Source: Cordia subcordata (Eukaryota > Streptophyta > Magnoliopsida > Boraginales > Cordiaceae). Taken from it: a stretch of 64,000 nt of DNA. The stretch spans positions 2,336,501 to 2,400,500 of the forward strand of contig JAPTOF010000003.1 of assembly GCA_028554755.1 (NCBI GenBank). Direction: 5' to 3'. Position 1 is the first letter of the stretch; each line of letters starts with the position of its first letter. The notes beneath the pieces are model-generated. The model made no database searches, was not told where the DNA came from, and saw only the letters and a list, made by a program, of their open reading frames with translations. Positions 46,797-58,220 of the stretch are shown piece after piece. The position numbers were made by a program, and so were the translations under genes.

Positions 46797-49162
46797 TTAT
46801 CTATTTTTGCAACTTCCTTTGTTCATACAAACATTGTTCGGATTTGTTAATCCACAAGGACCGTGCATCATATGTTTAACAACTAATGTATATAAATATG
46901 GTTGTTCTTTTTCATCTGGCAATTCGACACTTGTATATAAGTGATCTGGAGAATATATCTTTGATTTGGGTGCCATAATAACCAAAAAATGGCAACGAGG
47001 AAGACCTCTCTTTTGAAATTCAATTGCATAAACATGTGCGATTGGTTCTCCAAAAATATTTTTGTTCAAAATATCATTTTTAAGTTCTTCAAGTTTTGCA
47101 TGGAATACTCTAACAAGTAAATCTAAATGATTTTGAGCTTTTTTCACCAGGCAAAAAATTATTCTTAATTTCATGCCAATTTGGATTACAAGTCATTGTA
47201 AGAAAGAAATCAGGCTTTTCATATTGACCTATTAATGTCATTGCATCAACATATCACTGTTGGAGGTCTCTTGGACCCCTAATGAATGAAAAGGGAAGAA
47301 TAATTCTTTGGCCAATTTTACCTGCATTCCTTTCACCTTGTATAGCAAGACTATCAAGGACACCTTGCAATGACTCATTATGCAATTCTTTTTGCACTTG
47401 CTCATTTCAAAAGAATTCAAGTCGATTGCTTTCAATCTTCACATACATGTCATCACAATATTATTGAAATAGTTGAACTATATGTAACAACAAAGAAAGA
47501 TCTCCCATTCCTAATTTGGAGCTTGTAGCAATCATATTCTCAGCCCGAAACACGCGAGCATTTTTTCTTCCCAATTTCGCTCACTAAAAAGAAATCGAGA
47601 TTCGAAAAGCTATTAGTTTATGTTATAATTCATTAGGAAGAAAATATCAATAAAAGAAACGTACTCGTTTAGGGGAAATAATTTATGTACCTTGACTCTC
47701 CTAGTTGAGGATGTCAAGGGCAGTAGTACCATTCATTGGGTTGACAAGATTTTTGCCTCTACACGTTTTGCTTGTTTGGTCATTTACACGATTTTTCACA
47801 TTTCAATATTCATTCAATATTAGGGTGCCATCCCGTTTCACCGTGCGAAAATAACAGCGGATATTGTAAAGGATCATAACATCCACAATACTGCTAAATA
47901 TTATGAGCATGTCCTTCTTTTGTGTTAACTTTAATATCTCTAGGTGCTGACTGTGAATCATCGTCACTTTCTCTCCAAATAGTAGCCACTTAGCACAACT
48001 GATGGAACATTATACACTCTCTGATCTAAATTTGGATATGCCTGAATGACTATCTTAAAGTCATTCAAATTATCTATCTCCTTAAGATTTTGAAAAAAAA
48101 CGAGCATACGGGTTATCCTTCAAAATCTCCATGATAGTTGATACAATTGGTTCCTTCAACTTGTCCAAAGTTCTTAGTCATTCAAACAATTCATCTTCAA
48201 CGGCACAAAATAAAGCTGTAGATATGACCTCAACTCATTAGATGTAATAAGTTCTGGCAAAAAGTGGTAGATTTGCCCTTGAATTCTAAAAGTCTAAATT
48301 CCGTTATTTCTATGGCAGAGTTCTTTGTCATCTGTCGCCTTAAAGGAAGTAAAGGCAAAAATGTTGTTGTAAGTTCAAACACAATTCTTAAATTCAACGG
48401 CATTCTGAGAAATCTCTAAAAACATAGCACGAAGTAGCTCTGGCATTTCATTCGAAGCTAATGAAACTTCATTGTTTGAACAACAAAATCCTAGCAGTTC
48501 ACGATAAAATCTCTTAGCTCCACAATGTCTACAAGGTACAACAGAAGGCAGTAGCCATACGTTCGTAGGTATTGTTCGAAAGCTTTTAGCTTCAACACAT
48601 TGATCTTTATTTCCTACCAAAACAGCATGTTTTGGTGTTAATATTGTTATGCAATTTAGTTACATTAGAAAACAATATTATATAGGCAAAGATTAATACT
48701 TTCCATATAAATATTAATACTAATTTAGTTACAAACCTTGGCTAAAGGATTCTTTTGAAGAACAGCCTATACAGAATAACGGACTTTTTTTAATAGAAGG
48801 ATTAGCTTCAGAAGCTTGAAGGATGGCCACACCGGTTGGGAAGCAATCCATGGCACAAGTTCTTCATTTATTGAAGAGATCACTTGATGGCTCAATTTTT
48901 TCTTGTTTGCATAGGCCTGATGATGTGCAGCCAAAAGTGTCTCTTTTTTTTCTGGCGACATATGATGATACTATGCACATTGTGTCTCATTTTTTGCCAG
49001 TCTATTATCAGCCTTCATTTTTAAATAAGATATACGAGATTGAGCCAAAAGTTTTTCATTTTCTTGGATTGGCTTATTTGCACTCATTTTATGACATCTT
49101 TTGTCCTTTGAAAGGTCGTGAGCATTGATGTCGTCATTGCATTTGCATTTACCTTTGTGCAT
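46797..49162 (-). pseudogene. Helitron N-terminal and Rep (HUH endonuclease) portion, broken
   Basis: The protein starts near 49162 (MHKGKCKCNDDIN) with lysine-rich pieces including MSPEKKETLLAAHHQAYANK. At 48545 comes PCRHCGAKRFYRELLGFCCS, then VSLASNEMPELLRAMF, the cysteine-rich N-terminal region. At about 47350-47160: QRIILPFSFIRGPRDMQQRY and PDFFLTMTCNPNWHEI, a Helitron hallmark. At 47174-46797: VRVFHAKLEELKNDIL and VYAIEFQKRGLPRCHFLVIM, the Rep metal-binding motif. That motif normally reads GLPHAHIL; here the first histidine is arginine, so nickase activity would be lost. Stops and frameshifts are numerous. Confidence 0.92.
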
Positions 49163-52150
49163 ATATATATATACTACCTAAAGTTCAAGAATTATGATGT
49201 AAAGATCCTATCTACATCAAGAATAACCTTGAAATCAAACCAAAGCAAGCGAATAACAAGTTTGTAATACATGCAAATCAACTAGTATATAGAAACATCA
49301 AAAATCATACTTCAATATATCACAAATGTTACAAAATCTACATAAAAGAAAATCAATGTGATTCATGTACAAACGCTAGTTAAGCCTTAATAATTAAAGC
49401 AAAGAATCAGTATAAAGCTATTACAATTAAAGTTCCACTTGTAGCAATAGTAACCATTTGAATTAAAATCATATTAAATTCTTCAAACACACAAGTTGCT
49501 AACAATACTAAAGGAAACTAATTACTAAATTCTATGTTACAATTTTATTTATGGTCAAACTGCTCAGATCGCATAGAGCTTATCCAGCAAGTACAATTAT
49601 CTGCATTCCTTTCTTAATTTACAACCCTTTTTTGTTTGGCGTAATTTTTATCATCATAGAATAGCTATTTACATAGTTTTGAGAGTTTCTCTTTTTTTTT
49701 TTTTTTTTTTTTTACAATTGGTAGCTGTGTTTCATGATAGCAAAGTTTAAGTCATATTAGTTTAGTTGCTCTACCACCAAAATAACCTACTAAACTCGAC
49801 TGTCACCAATTGACAAATCTTAGTAGGATAATCCATCTCTTATATTAAATAGTATAAGGGTACTCTCTCTTTTTGAGTGACTAATCTGTCTAATTACATA
49901 CATCCTCATCTATGGAAATTAAGAGCATTTCTTATGATTGAAACCTGCTTACTGTACCCTTAGCCATATATAGTATGCAAATAAAATTTAAATTTTGCAT
50001 GTGTTGAGGAATTGTCTTTGTACTTGTTCTTAAATACAGAAACTAATCTACATATCTAAAATATATGGTGTAAAAATCACATCCAATGCAGGAAATCAGT
50101 TTAAAGAACTTTCAATAAACATGACTTGAAGTACTTCAATTAGAAACTACAAAGGAAAGACACCTCCTAACACGAAAAGTTTAAGGCCACTATTTCTTGT
50201 TTTTTTCATATTTTGTTTGATTTTGGTATGAACTTAACAAGATTTTGTGAATTAACTTTTTCCTTTTCACGTTATCAACACTATGATAGCTTTCGTAACA
50301 TAGATATACGAAAAGAGATTGGAGAACTTTTCTTACCAGGAATAATATGTTTAAGTTTCAATATCTCCTGTTTTATAGTTTAACATTCACTATTTTCCAT
50401 TCACATCTATTTAGCTTTGAGTCATGTCCAACTTGTGAGTAAATTTTTTTCCCTTTTGGTTGGTATAGGTTTGCAAATGAATTAATGTATCATACTCAAG
50501 AGTTGTATACTTTTTGGTGCTAAGGATTTTTTGACAAAATTTGTAAACAATTTTTAATGTTTCTTCCAAGATAGCATGTTCGGTGAGCTAAATTCAAATT
50601 TAATCTTCCTTTCTTCATCAGGAAACACATTCGTTGATTATATTTATTGGATCTATGTAACTATTCTCACTTAAATGTGCAAATACTTGGTATCAGGGCG
50701 GCTCTGTTGCGAGAAAAGGAAACGATAGTGTAAGCATATGGAGAGATCAGGACTTCATGCTTGATGTTTAGTTGCGGATAATGGGACCTCTTGGATGGGA
50801 TGTTTTCTGTAGTAGTTTTGATGTTTCTTTCTTTCTTAGATGTGTGGGTTTCTCATTTAATTTAATGCTTTTTGATGTGCCTTTGGAACAGGAAAGGAAA
50901 GAACGGTGGTTGGCAGGGCACCATTTAAGACTCGGTAGAGGATGATTAGAGTGGTCAGAAGGTACTATCTCTTTATAGCTTTATGGTAGGCTCAGACTCG
51001 CACATTTGAATTGTTTGACTATTTATTTTTCTTTACAATTTTGGATGTTTGGCAGTAGAACTCATATTGGCGCAGATTACTATGGTTATTTGCATGAATT
51101 TCATTATTTTTTGACATATGGCATTTATAAGATTTTGGTATCACTATTATTTTAAAAGGAGTTCATGATTAAGATTTTCTCATGATAATATATCTCTATA
51201 GATCATGATTACATTAGACTGCCTAGATGATGCTCTGATGCCATATTTTTTAGTCTAACTATGACGATGACCAACCGATTGTGTTAACGACATCATGCAT
51301 TATAACAAGAATGCATATTACCCATTCCTTTGGGAGTTGAAGGGCAATAGAAGGCATGAAGTGTATACACATGTTCAAATGGTGTATTTTTTCTGTTAAA
51401 CAATGGGTATCTTTGCCTGTAGGATATGCCGCAGCCAGAAATGATTTTCTGTTTGAAAAGGTGTGCCTGCCTTTTGTAGTGCTTAAGTCAAGAGAATTTT
51501 GGTCTTTTGATTGAGAGAATGCAATTTCATTTTCTAAATAGGGTACATTCTTGTTAATAAAGTTAAAATCGCACATAATGTCTCATTGACTTGTGTTCCT
51601 GATTTGTTAACAGCGTCTTTACAATTATATTTTTGGTAAGTTAGGGCAAACAAATCAATAATTTCTTCTAGTCATACTTCTAGTGTTTATCATCAATCAT
51701 TACAAGGCAATGTCCTATTTACTTGTTGTCTAAACCGCAGGAATGTAATTATTAGATATTCTCATGCAATTTGACATGAGCCTATTATAAAGAATGCATA
51801 TAACAAGAAAGCAATTTTAAAAAGAAGCTGAATTTGTTGATGTTACTGTTTTTTTCTTTTTGTGTGGGTTCTAATTTAGCTTGTGTTGTCCTCCTGATGT
51901 AAACAAAGTAACCACAAAATATCTGATGCTACACAAATTCAGTTAACATAGGGTTGTGACAAGAAATGTCTGCAACATGCAATATCATCTCAACATGAAA
52001 AGTTCAGAACAGAAACAAATGAACAGTGCAAATAATCCAAATAAGTGGTGATATAATTTCCATAACGTTAAAGGACAAGTAAAACATAAACTCCATAAAA
52101 AGAATATTCCATGTCTCAGACCCTTAGATATAGATTTCCAAGAGACTAAC
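49163..52150. other. Region upstream of the Helitron; possible unseen exons
   Basis: The 5' end of the Helitron should lie in the first part, but no clear TC terminus was fixed. The rest may contain 3' exons of the candidate gene at 52151-53285. Poly-T at 49690-49713. No coding exon could be supported here. Confidence 0.35.
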
Positions 52151-53285
52151 CTCTTTGACCTCCTTTAGCAGGGATTGAACCTTGTCACTCACAGATTCAC
52201 GAGCTCCAGTAACTCCACAGAGCTTGCCTATAGTCAGTTGTTTCAAACCCTAAGCTCTAACTTGTTTGGTGGGGGGGGGGGGGGGAGCATCATAAGAAAA
52301 CAATATTTAAAATTCTTATGGACAACGATATCAAAATTTAACAAATGAATCTACCAAAGTACTCAACAGAACACTAAAACTTGCTTGCTTGAACAAGTTT
52401 CAATCCAGCATAAGCTTTGAATATGGCCTCAACCTATTAGATGGATAAATTTAATTGCAATTAAATTTACTGTGTCATGCTGAAACCAATCTGAACAGGT
52501 GGCTATGCTGGTGGAGAGGCGGTTTCAACAATGGTAAAAGCATTCCGTGAAAGGAGAGAGTTTTTTGGTTCAAAACTTTAGGGAACTGGATGGTGTCAAA
52601 ATTTCAGAGCCTCAGGTAACTGTTGATTTATATCTCAATGCATGTATTAATCGAAGCCTATGTATCATCTACTTGCATACATCACATCCACAAAAATCAA
52701 AACACAGGCACACCAGCAAAACAAGAGTTGCAGGCAACCAAAAACAGTCAAATATCCAAACATACTAACACTTATTATGATAGTAATAGTCTTAACAGAG
52801 AACATATAAAACAATTCCAGAGCATAATCTTGAACACTTTCTAGAACCATAAGAACAAAAACACAGTTTCACCAAACGTAAGCAATTAAAATTGGATCAA
52901 ATCGACCAATGACCAAACTGTAATAGCAGGGAGACTTCAAACCTTAGAAATCCCCTTTAATCAAACATTTAACCAGCCACATAAATTAGCCAAACACAAA
53001 TAGAAAACCAAAAATTTCAACCCAATCACAAATAGAAAACCAAAAATTTCGACCTTTGAGCACAAGAAGCGAGATGCACGACTGCCATTCACAGTGACTC
53101 ACCCCATCTTTACATCCACTTCCCCGCCAAGCTTAACCATGAGGTGTAAAGACAAAGACAGGTGGCGGTCGCCAAGACTTCGTTCCAAGCAAAGCTGGCA
53201 TTGCAATTCTCGAAGAAAGCGGGCGCTGACATCAGCAAGAGAAAATGGCTGAGACGAAAGAAAGAAAATATCGATCTGCTCTCAT
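52151..53285 (-). CDS. Candidate unrecognised gene, 5' exons
   Basis: A TATA-like box (53301-53310 read in reverse) is followed by a leader from about 53285 and an ATG at 53140. Exon 1 codes MVKLGGEVDVKMG and ends at 53103 before a GTGAGT donor. Exon 2 (52249-52151) starts after an AG preceded by a C-rich tract and codes GLKQLTIGKLCGVTGARESV, then SDKVQSLLKEVKE, ending at a GTTAGT donor. Both introns keep phase 0 and the joined frame is open for 46 residues. Later exons were not found. I do not recognise the family; the second half looks helical and charged. It could be a real small gene, an alternative first part of a longer gene, or chance. Intron 1 contains an antisense fragment of another gene (52499-52615). 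Confidence 0.45.
52271..52285. repeat. Poly-G run (15 bp)
   Basis: On the minus strand this is a poly-C tract 21 bp upstream of the exon-2 acceptor of the candidate gene and could serve as its polypyrimidine tract. Length may be assembly-uncertain. Confidence 0.85.
52499..52615 (+). pseudogene. PAT: Single exon of plastid prephenate/aspartate aminotransferase
   Basis: The plus strand reads GYAGGEAVSTMVKAFRERR, then, after a one-base frameshift in a T run at about 52560, FLVQNFRELDGVKISEPQ. This matches the C-terminal region of plant bifunctional aspartate/glutamate-prephenate aminotransferase (arogenate pathway to phenylalanine and tyrosine). It is bounded by an AG acceptor (CTGAACAG) and a GTAACT donor, so it is one genomic exon and not a cDNA copy. 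No other exon of that gene is present. The frameshift and isolation make it a captured or left-over gene fragment. Confidence 0.75.
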
Positions 53286-53300
53286 CGTTTTAATTGAAGC

Positions 53301-53330
53301 CGTATATAACTTGACCCAAAATGACGTCGT
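53301..53330 (-). promoter_or_regulatory. Putative promoter of the candidate gene
   Basis: In reverse: a palindromic TGACGTCA-like element (AACGACGTCATTTT, 53320-53333), then GTTATATACGG about 20 bp downstream, then a purine/pyrimidine-rich leader. The TATA-to-start spacing of about 25-30 bp fits a plant promoter. Further 'aaacgac' copies lie at 53380-53425. Confidence 0.4.
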
Positions 53331-53333
53331 TTT

Positions 53334-54683
53334 GGTACAGGCCAAAGTACTTTTAAAATAAAAAAAAGGCATGCAAAATTATGTCGTTTTGCGGTCGTCG
53401 TTTCGGAGCAAAACGACTCCGTTTTGTTGGACGGCCAGCTGTGTGGTTTGACAATTAGTATATATGTAATAAAGAATTTTAATATTAATGTAAATTTTTA
53501 ATATTAGTACACTAGAGCGAAAACTATTGTCAATACACACGGCCCAATCTGCTTGCCACGTTTTTACGATGGGCGGACCAAGAGATCACGACCCACCGGC
53601 CTGGCCGGACCGTTGCTTGTATATTTTTTGGCTTAATTTTTCTTTTCCTCCTATTTTTAATGTTTTTCACATTTTACCTCTCAATAAATATATAATGGCC
53701 AGTTTTAGCGATAGAATAGAAAACTTGACCTACTTGTCAACGAAAATGACAGTAACACCACTCTGCAATTAAAAGAGAGGAGATTGGCAAAAAAAAATTA
53801 AGAAACTTATAAACCTAACTAGAAAAAAGGTCCAAAAAAAAAAAAAAAGCAAATGGCCCTATTGTTTTTCTTCCCATGAAAATTATGGGGCTAATTATAT
53901 AAAAATTCTTGATGTTATCAGATTTTTAAATTAATTCCTATTATTTTAAAATATTCAAAATAGTTGTCAATATTTTATAAATATAGCTAAACTAGTCTCT
54001 ATGTTTCAAAATATTTCTTATTAGTCAACCTTTTACAAACTTATTTAAATTAATTCCTGATTTTGTTTTCTATTAAGATATGAACTAATTTAAGTAAACT
54101 TATAAAATATGAAAGACTAGTATATGTATGTGATGCAGTAGTTAGTTCATTCAAATTTATAAAATATTAGAGACTAACAAGAATATTTTAAAACAATGAG
54201 GATTAAATTGAAATCGAATTACAATATTAAGAACTGCCTTATTAACCAAAAGGTATCAAATTTTTGCCATGAAAAGAAAGTTACATGGCGCATACTAAGA
54301 TGAGTTATTTAATGGATAGCTTAGAGCAGACAGATCATTGGTTGGACCAACCATGTACTGTAAAATTGAATCCAAACATATTTCTTGAACTTATCTATTC
54401 ACAAGAGAACAAAAGCTATAATGGCTAAAGAATAATATTCGCTGGAAAAAAAAATGAATTGAATGATTCCAGAACAGTCATATACTACACATGCAAATTT
54501 ACTGTCTTACAGAATAATGCTAAATTAGTCATTGATTGTTTGCCATGAAGATTCAAGAATAGCATATCTACTTTCTGAGGCCAATAGAGGAAGTCAATTT
54601 ACACATACGAAGTAAACTTTTGTGAAATCAGAACGCCCAAAAGTGCAACCAAGTATTCTCTAGCAGGAGTCTGGTCTAACATC
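53334..54683. other. Intergenic DNA
   Basis: No gene. A cluster of 'cgtcgtttt' / 'aaaacgac' motifs (53320-53430) stands out from the AT-rich remainder. Confidence 0.45.
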
Positions 54684-54987
54684 TTGTATAGGAAGTATGG
54701 ATACGATACGCAGACACGCGATACAATAAGGCGCTTCGTCTGAATTGGAAAAGATATGATGCATTGTCTGAATTGGCATATCAGCTGACCCCTGGTTGTA
54801 ACACTGGAAAAATTATCCAGCCATTATTGAACCTTTTTTGTCTAGGAAGAGTATGGAGACGATATGCAGACAGGCGATATGATACAACACGGCGTTTCAG
54901 GAAAAAGATGATGCATTGTCTGAATTGGCATATCAGCTGACCCCTGGTTGTAACACTGGAAAAAATGTCCAGCCATTTTCACTACCT
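54684..54987. repeat. Tandem duplication (about 152 bp) covering the 3' end of the proline-rich protein gene
   Basis: The proximal unit 54836-54987 holds the last codons, the stop and early 3' UTR. The distal unit 54684-54835 repeats it with substitutions. Both contain 'gatgcattgtctgaattggc' + 'atatcagctgacc' and 'cctggttgtaacactggaaa' 152 bp apart, so the code for the final residues and stop is present twice. Confidence 0.88.
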
Positions 54988-57840
54988 TTATCGTTCCCTG
55001 GAAACTTCTCGTTTTTCCACCATTCACACTCGACGATGGACTTGTCTAGGCCTCCGTTCTCTGTGTTGTCGAAATTGAAATCTTTGCTTGAAACAAGGGT
55101 GATTGTCTGTTGTTTGTGGAACCACCTTCCTGGTTCCCCATCTAAAACTTTTCCAGGATTTCTATTCATGGTTTCACTTGAACAATATTCACAAGAAATA
55201 TTAGATTCTTTTGTTATCACATCTTCGTGTGAAGTGCCTTCAGGTGGTGTTTGAGGAGGTTCTGATGTTGTTGTAAGTGATGTAGAAAGTTCTCCTCTGC
55301 AAAGACTTTGAACATCATTTGACAATTCGAATGAAACTCTAGGATCAATAATAGTTTCCTGATGTTGAGATGCATTGTCTGAATTGGCAAGTGATGCCAC
55401 ATTGGAGTTTTTGCTCTCCAAGAGGTAAATGTCTTGAGAAACCGGTTCTCCACCGTCCGGGGTCAAAGTTCCGGATCCTAGTCTTGAAAGTCCACCACTC
55501 GGTGTCAAGGTTCCAGAGCCAAGCCGCGATCCCCAGCCATTTGGGGTCAAGGATCCTGAGCCTAGCCTCGAAGCCCACTTGCGAGTGGTAAAATGATCAG
55601 GGTGCTTATCAGGATAAGGCGAAGACGTTCCAGAAACTGAAACTGCTGAGCCTGGTGATCTGAGATGGCCCCCTGGGCTGCCTGGATATTGGTATGCCTG
55701 AAACTCATACTGAGATAATGAGAACCTGAGATTAGTCTTGTTGTTTCTTCCTTTACGCGCCAAAGAAGACGCCAAAAGCTGCGCAAATGGCACTTCGGGA
55801 GATGAAGGAGCAGTCGGTTGCACTGATTCAGGAGGCGGAGTATAAGCAGCCGTCGATGGCTCAGTGGTGCCAGCAGAAAATACAGGGGGTGAAACTAACT
55901 GTGTCTCATAAGCATAGGGACCTATCGTGAAAATAGCGGCCGGCCCACCAGCAGAATATGCATTAACAGAGAGAGATTTGAGGGAAAGTTTTCCGGCTGG
56001 TGATTGAGTGGCAGAGGGAGGATCTGACTGCAGAAAAGATGCAGGGGATGATGGTGGCGCCACGAAGGGTAATACTACAGAGGTGGTCTGGTTTAAAGTT
56101 TCAGAACTAGAAGCTGCAGCCGCGGCGGCTGTTGGTTCCGGTACAAGGACAGCGTCACCGATCCGCTTGTTATGTTTGTAGGAACCAAAACACCAGTACA
56201 GATTCCACCAGCTTCCCCATCTTCTCTTCTGAAATTAAATAAAGGAAAAGCATTGTGAGTTAGATACTAAGAGCAAAATTGGATAGAATCTCAAATTCAG
56301 AATCAGAAAGATCTTCCGTTCTTATAAAAAGAGAAAGCCCAGCTGCAGTGGCTTCTCATTCCAAAATTTTCTTTTCAGAATTCATGCCACAACAATCAGA
56401 ATAACATCCTCATTTTCGAACATTTATTTCATATATAGTTGTACACAAAATACATCACAACTTCATTATCCTGTGTACACCAAAAGGATATTATTTGGGT
56501 AATTCAAACGATTTAGCCCATTCATCGCCCTTTAAGGGATAAAAAAAGAACGTTTCCCAGGATTCGGTACTTATGGTTCCTCATTATAATCAATCAACAA
56601 TCTTACAAGCGCTGGTCCTCAGAAATTCTAGAAGTAATAGCAATAAAATAAAGATCTACAGCGACACAGAGGTGAGTTCTTGAATTCATCTGTTCCTGCA
56701 CTTTAATCTGACCTAAGTCCCATAGCTAAAATGACTACTCTGCAGTTAGCAGTTGCTCAGCCATGGCTTCCGATCTAGCATTTGAGTCAAGAACCAATTC
56801 TTGAGTTTGGCATCTACAGATTGGTTTATATTAGGCAATAAACCAAGGCTTGTTAGTGAATCCAGCATTTTGAATGTAAGCTAAATGTTGCATTCATACT
56901 ATAGGCAAGTTGCCAAGAAACTGAAGCTTCAAGTGCTATATTTTCCTCATGCCTACTCTTTGGAGCCTGTTTGGCTCTGCTTCAGCTACTGTGAACCGCT
57001 TTTTTATTTTATTTTGGTGCTTATAAGCACCAACTGAGAGCAGTTTTTTTTATTTTGGTGCTAATAAGCACCAAGAAAAGCAGAGCCAAACAGGCTCTTA
57101 TTCCAGCAAAAAGGCTCAGAAAACTTCGATAATCCAATGGAACATCATGACATATGAATCTCTCAACCTCTTTCAGAACAAAAAGAAACAGGACTTTTGC
57201 TAGTCCCCAAGCTTTCTGGAAGGTAACACAATACCTCCATGATGTACAATTTGTTTAGAAAGTTTAATTAAGGACAAAAACTAAAATTACAATATTACAA
57301 AAATAATATACTTATGGCAAATCATTACTGCCCTTTTCCTCAACCGAGGCATATATATCCTGACCAAAATTTCGCGATTTTAATCCATATCCCACTTAGC
57401 TCAAGTTTTGTGCACCAGGCTACCCTAATAACCTGGATGGCTTCATCATTTCTATGTTGATTCAGGTAAAATCTAAAGCTTTTCTTTTTTCTTTTTTAAC
57501 TTTTATTCAAAAAGTAAATCTAGCCTAAAAAGATACCTTTTGGAGTTTCGAAACACAATATCTCCTAGACTATACATAACACAACTCAACTTCAAACAAA
57601 TCATATCAATCAAGAATATATTCACATCACATGTAAACAAAATTCCATAAAGAAGAAAAAGAAAAAGAAAGAAAAAGAAGCACATGAACATATATATACA
57701 TACTACAATATATATATATATATGAGAAATGATACATATCATAGTATAGTTCCTCATGAACTCTTACCTAATGTAAAGAATATAAGCCATAAATATATAT
57801 GTATATATATATATATAGATGCATATATATATTTATACTC

Positions 57841-57878
<38 letters not shown>

Positions 57879-58007
57879 GTGCGTGTGTGTGTTTGTGTGT
57901 GTATATAGAGATACCTGAACGGCGGAAGGTTGAACTCTAGTCTCCGCCGTGACGATGGAGGTGGCCGCCGCGTTTAGAGTTTCGGCACTGTTTTGTATGC
58001 TTGCCAT
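54933..58007 (-). CDS. Hydroxyproline-rich glycoprotein family protein (2 exons, 462 aa)
   Basis: Homologue of the Arabidopsis 'hydroxyproline-rich glycoprotein family' group typified by At5g52430 and At4g25620 (recognised from memory). Exon 1 is 58007-57915 (31 codons, MASIQNSAETLNAAATSIVT...), with a GTATCT donor. Exon 2 is 56228-54933, starting KRRWGSWWNLYWCFGSYKHN and ending LQPGVS. The phase is 0. No stops. Regions: a tryptophan-rich conserved N-terminal block (residues 32-50), an alanine/proline/serine-rich middle, three tandem copies of a SRLGSGTLTP unit (about 250-291), and a conserved C-terminus with WTFFPVLQPGVS. There is no signal peptide or membrane segment, so despite the name it is not obviously secreted; its molecular role is unknown. 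The 1686-bp intron holds a hAT MITE and microsatellites. The 3' end is duplicated just downstream. Confidence 0.9.
56963..57097. mobile_element. hAT-type MITE in the intron, 135 bp
   Basis: The terminal inverted repeats GAGCCTGTTTGGCTCTGCTT (56963-56982) and its exact complement (57078-57097) are perfect over 20 bp. The core repeats 'ttattttggtgcttataagc'-type sequence. The same terminus family occurs at 32474-32571. A precise target duplication is not evident. Confidence 0.9.
57841..57905. repeat. Compound (AT)n(GT)n microsatellite
   Basis: AT run passing into GTAT and GT repeats, immediately inside the 5' end of the intron. A further AT run lies at 57793-57820. Confidence 0.9.
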
Positions 58008-58210
58008 GCTCAGTATTAGTCTTGATCAACTTAGTAAACAACTCAAAGTTTGCATTAAGTCAATCTTCTCCGGCGAGTATGAAGTCAAATTCCGGTCAAC
58101 TTTCCGTTAGCGTCCGTTGAAATCCAATGAGCAGATCACATCACATGCTGATGCGTTGAAGAAGCAGACAGCGAGTAGGGGAGAGAGCATTGGGAGCAAG
58201 CAAACGCGTT

Positions 58211-58220
58211 TTATATATAA
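58211..58220 (-). promoter_or_regulatory. TATA box of the proline-rich protein gene
   Basis: TTATATATAA lies about 205 bp upstream of the ATG at 58007 on the minus strand. Transcription would start near 58185, giving a leader of about 180 nt. Confidence 0.6.

Noticed and set aside
48823..49128. 101-codon plus-strand frame
   Set aside because: It is antisense to the Helitron N-terminal region, which has family-specific motifs on the minus strand.
50690..50960. Possible exons on the plus strand (GKERTVVGRAPFKTR and GGSVARKGNDSVSIWRDQ)
   Set aside because: Short, no family recognised, splice signals ambiguous and stops close by. Not enough to call.
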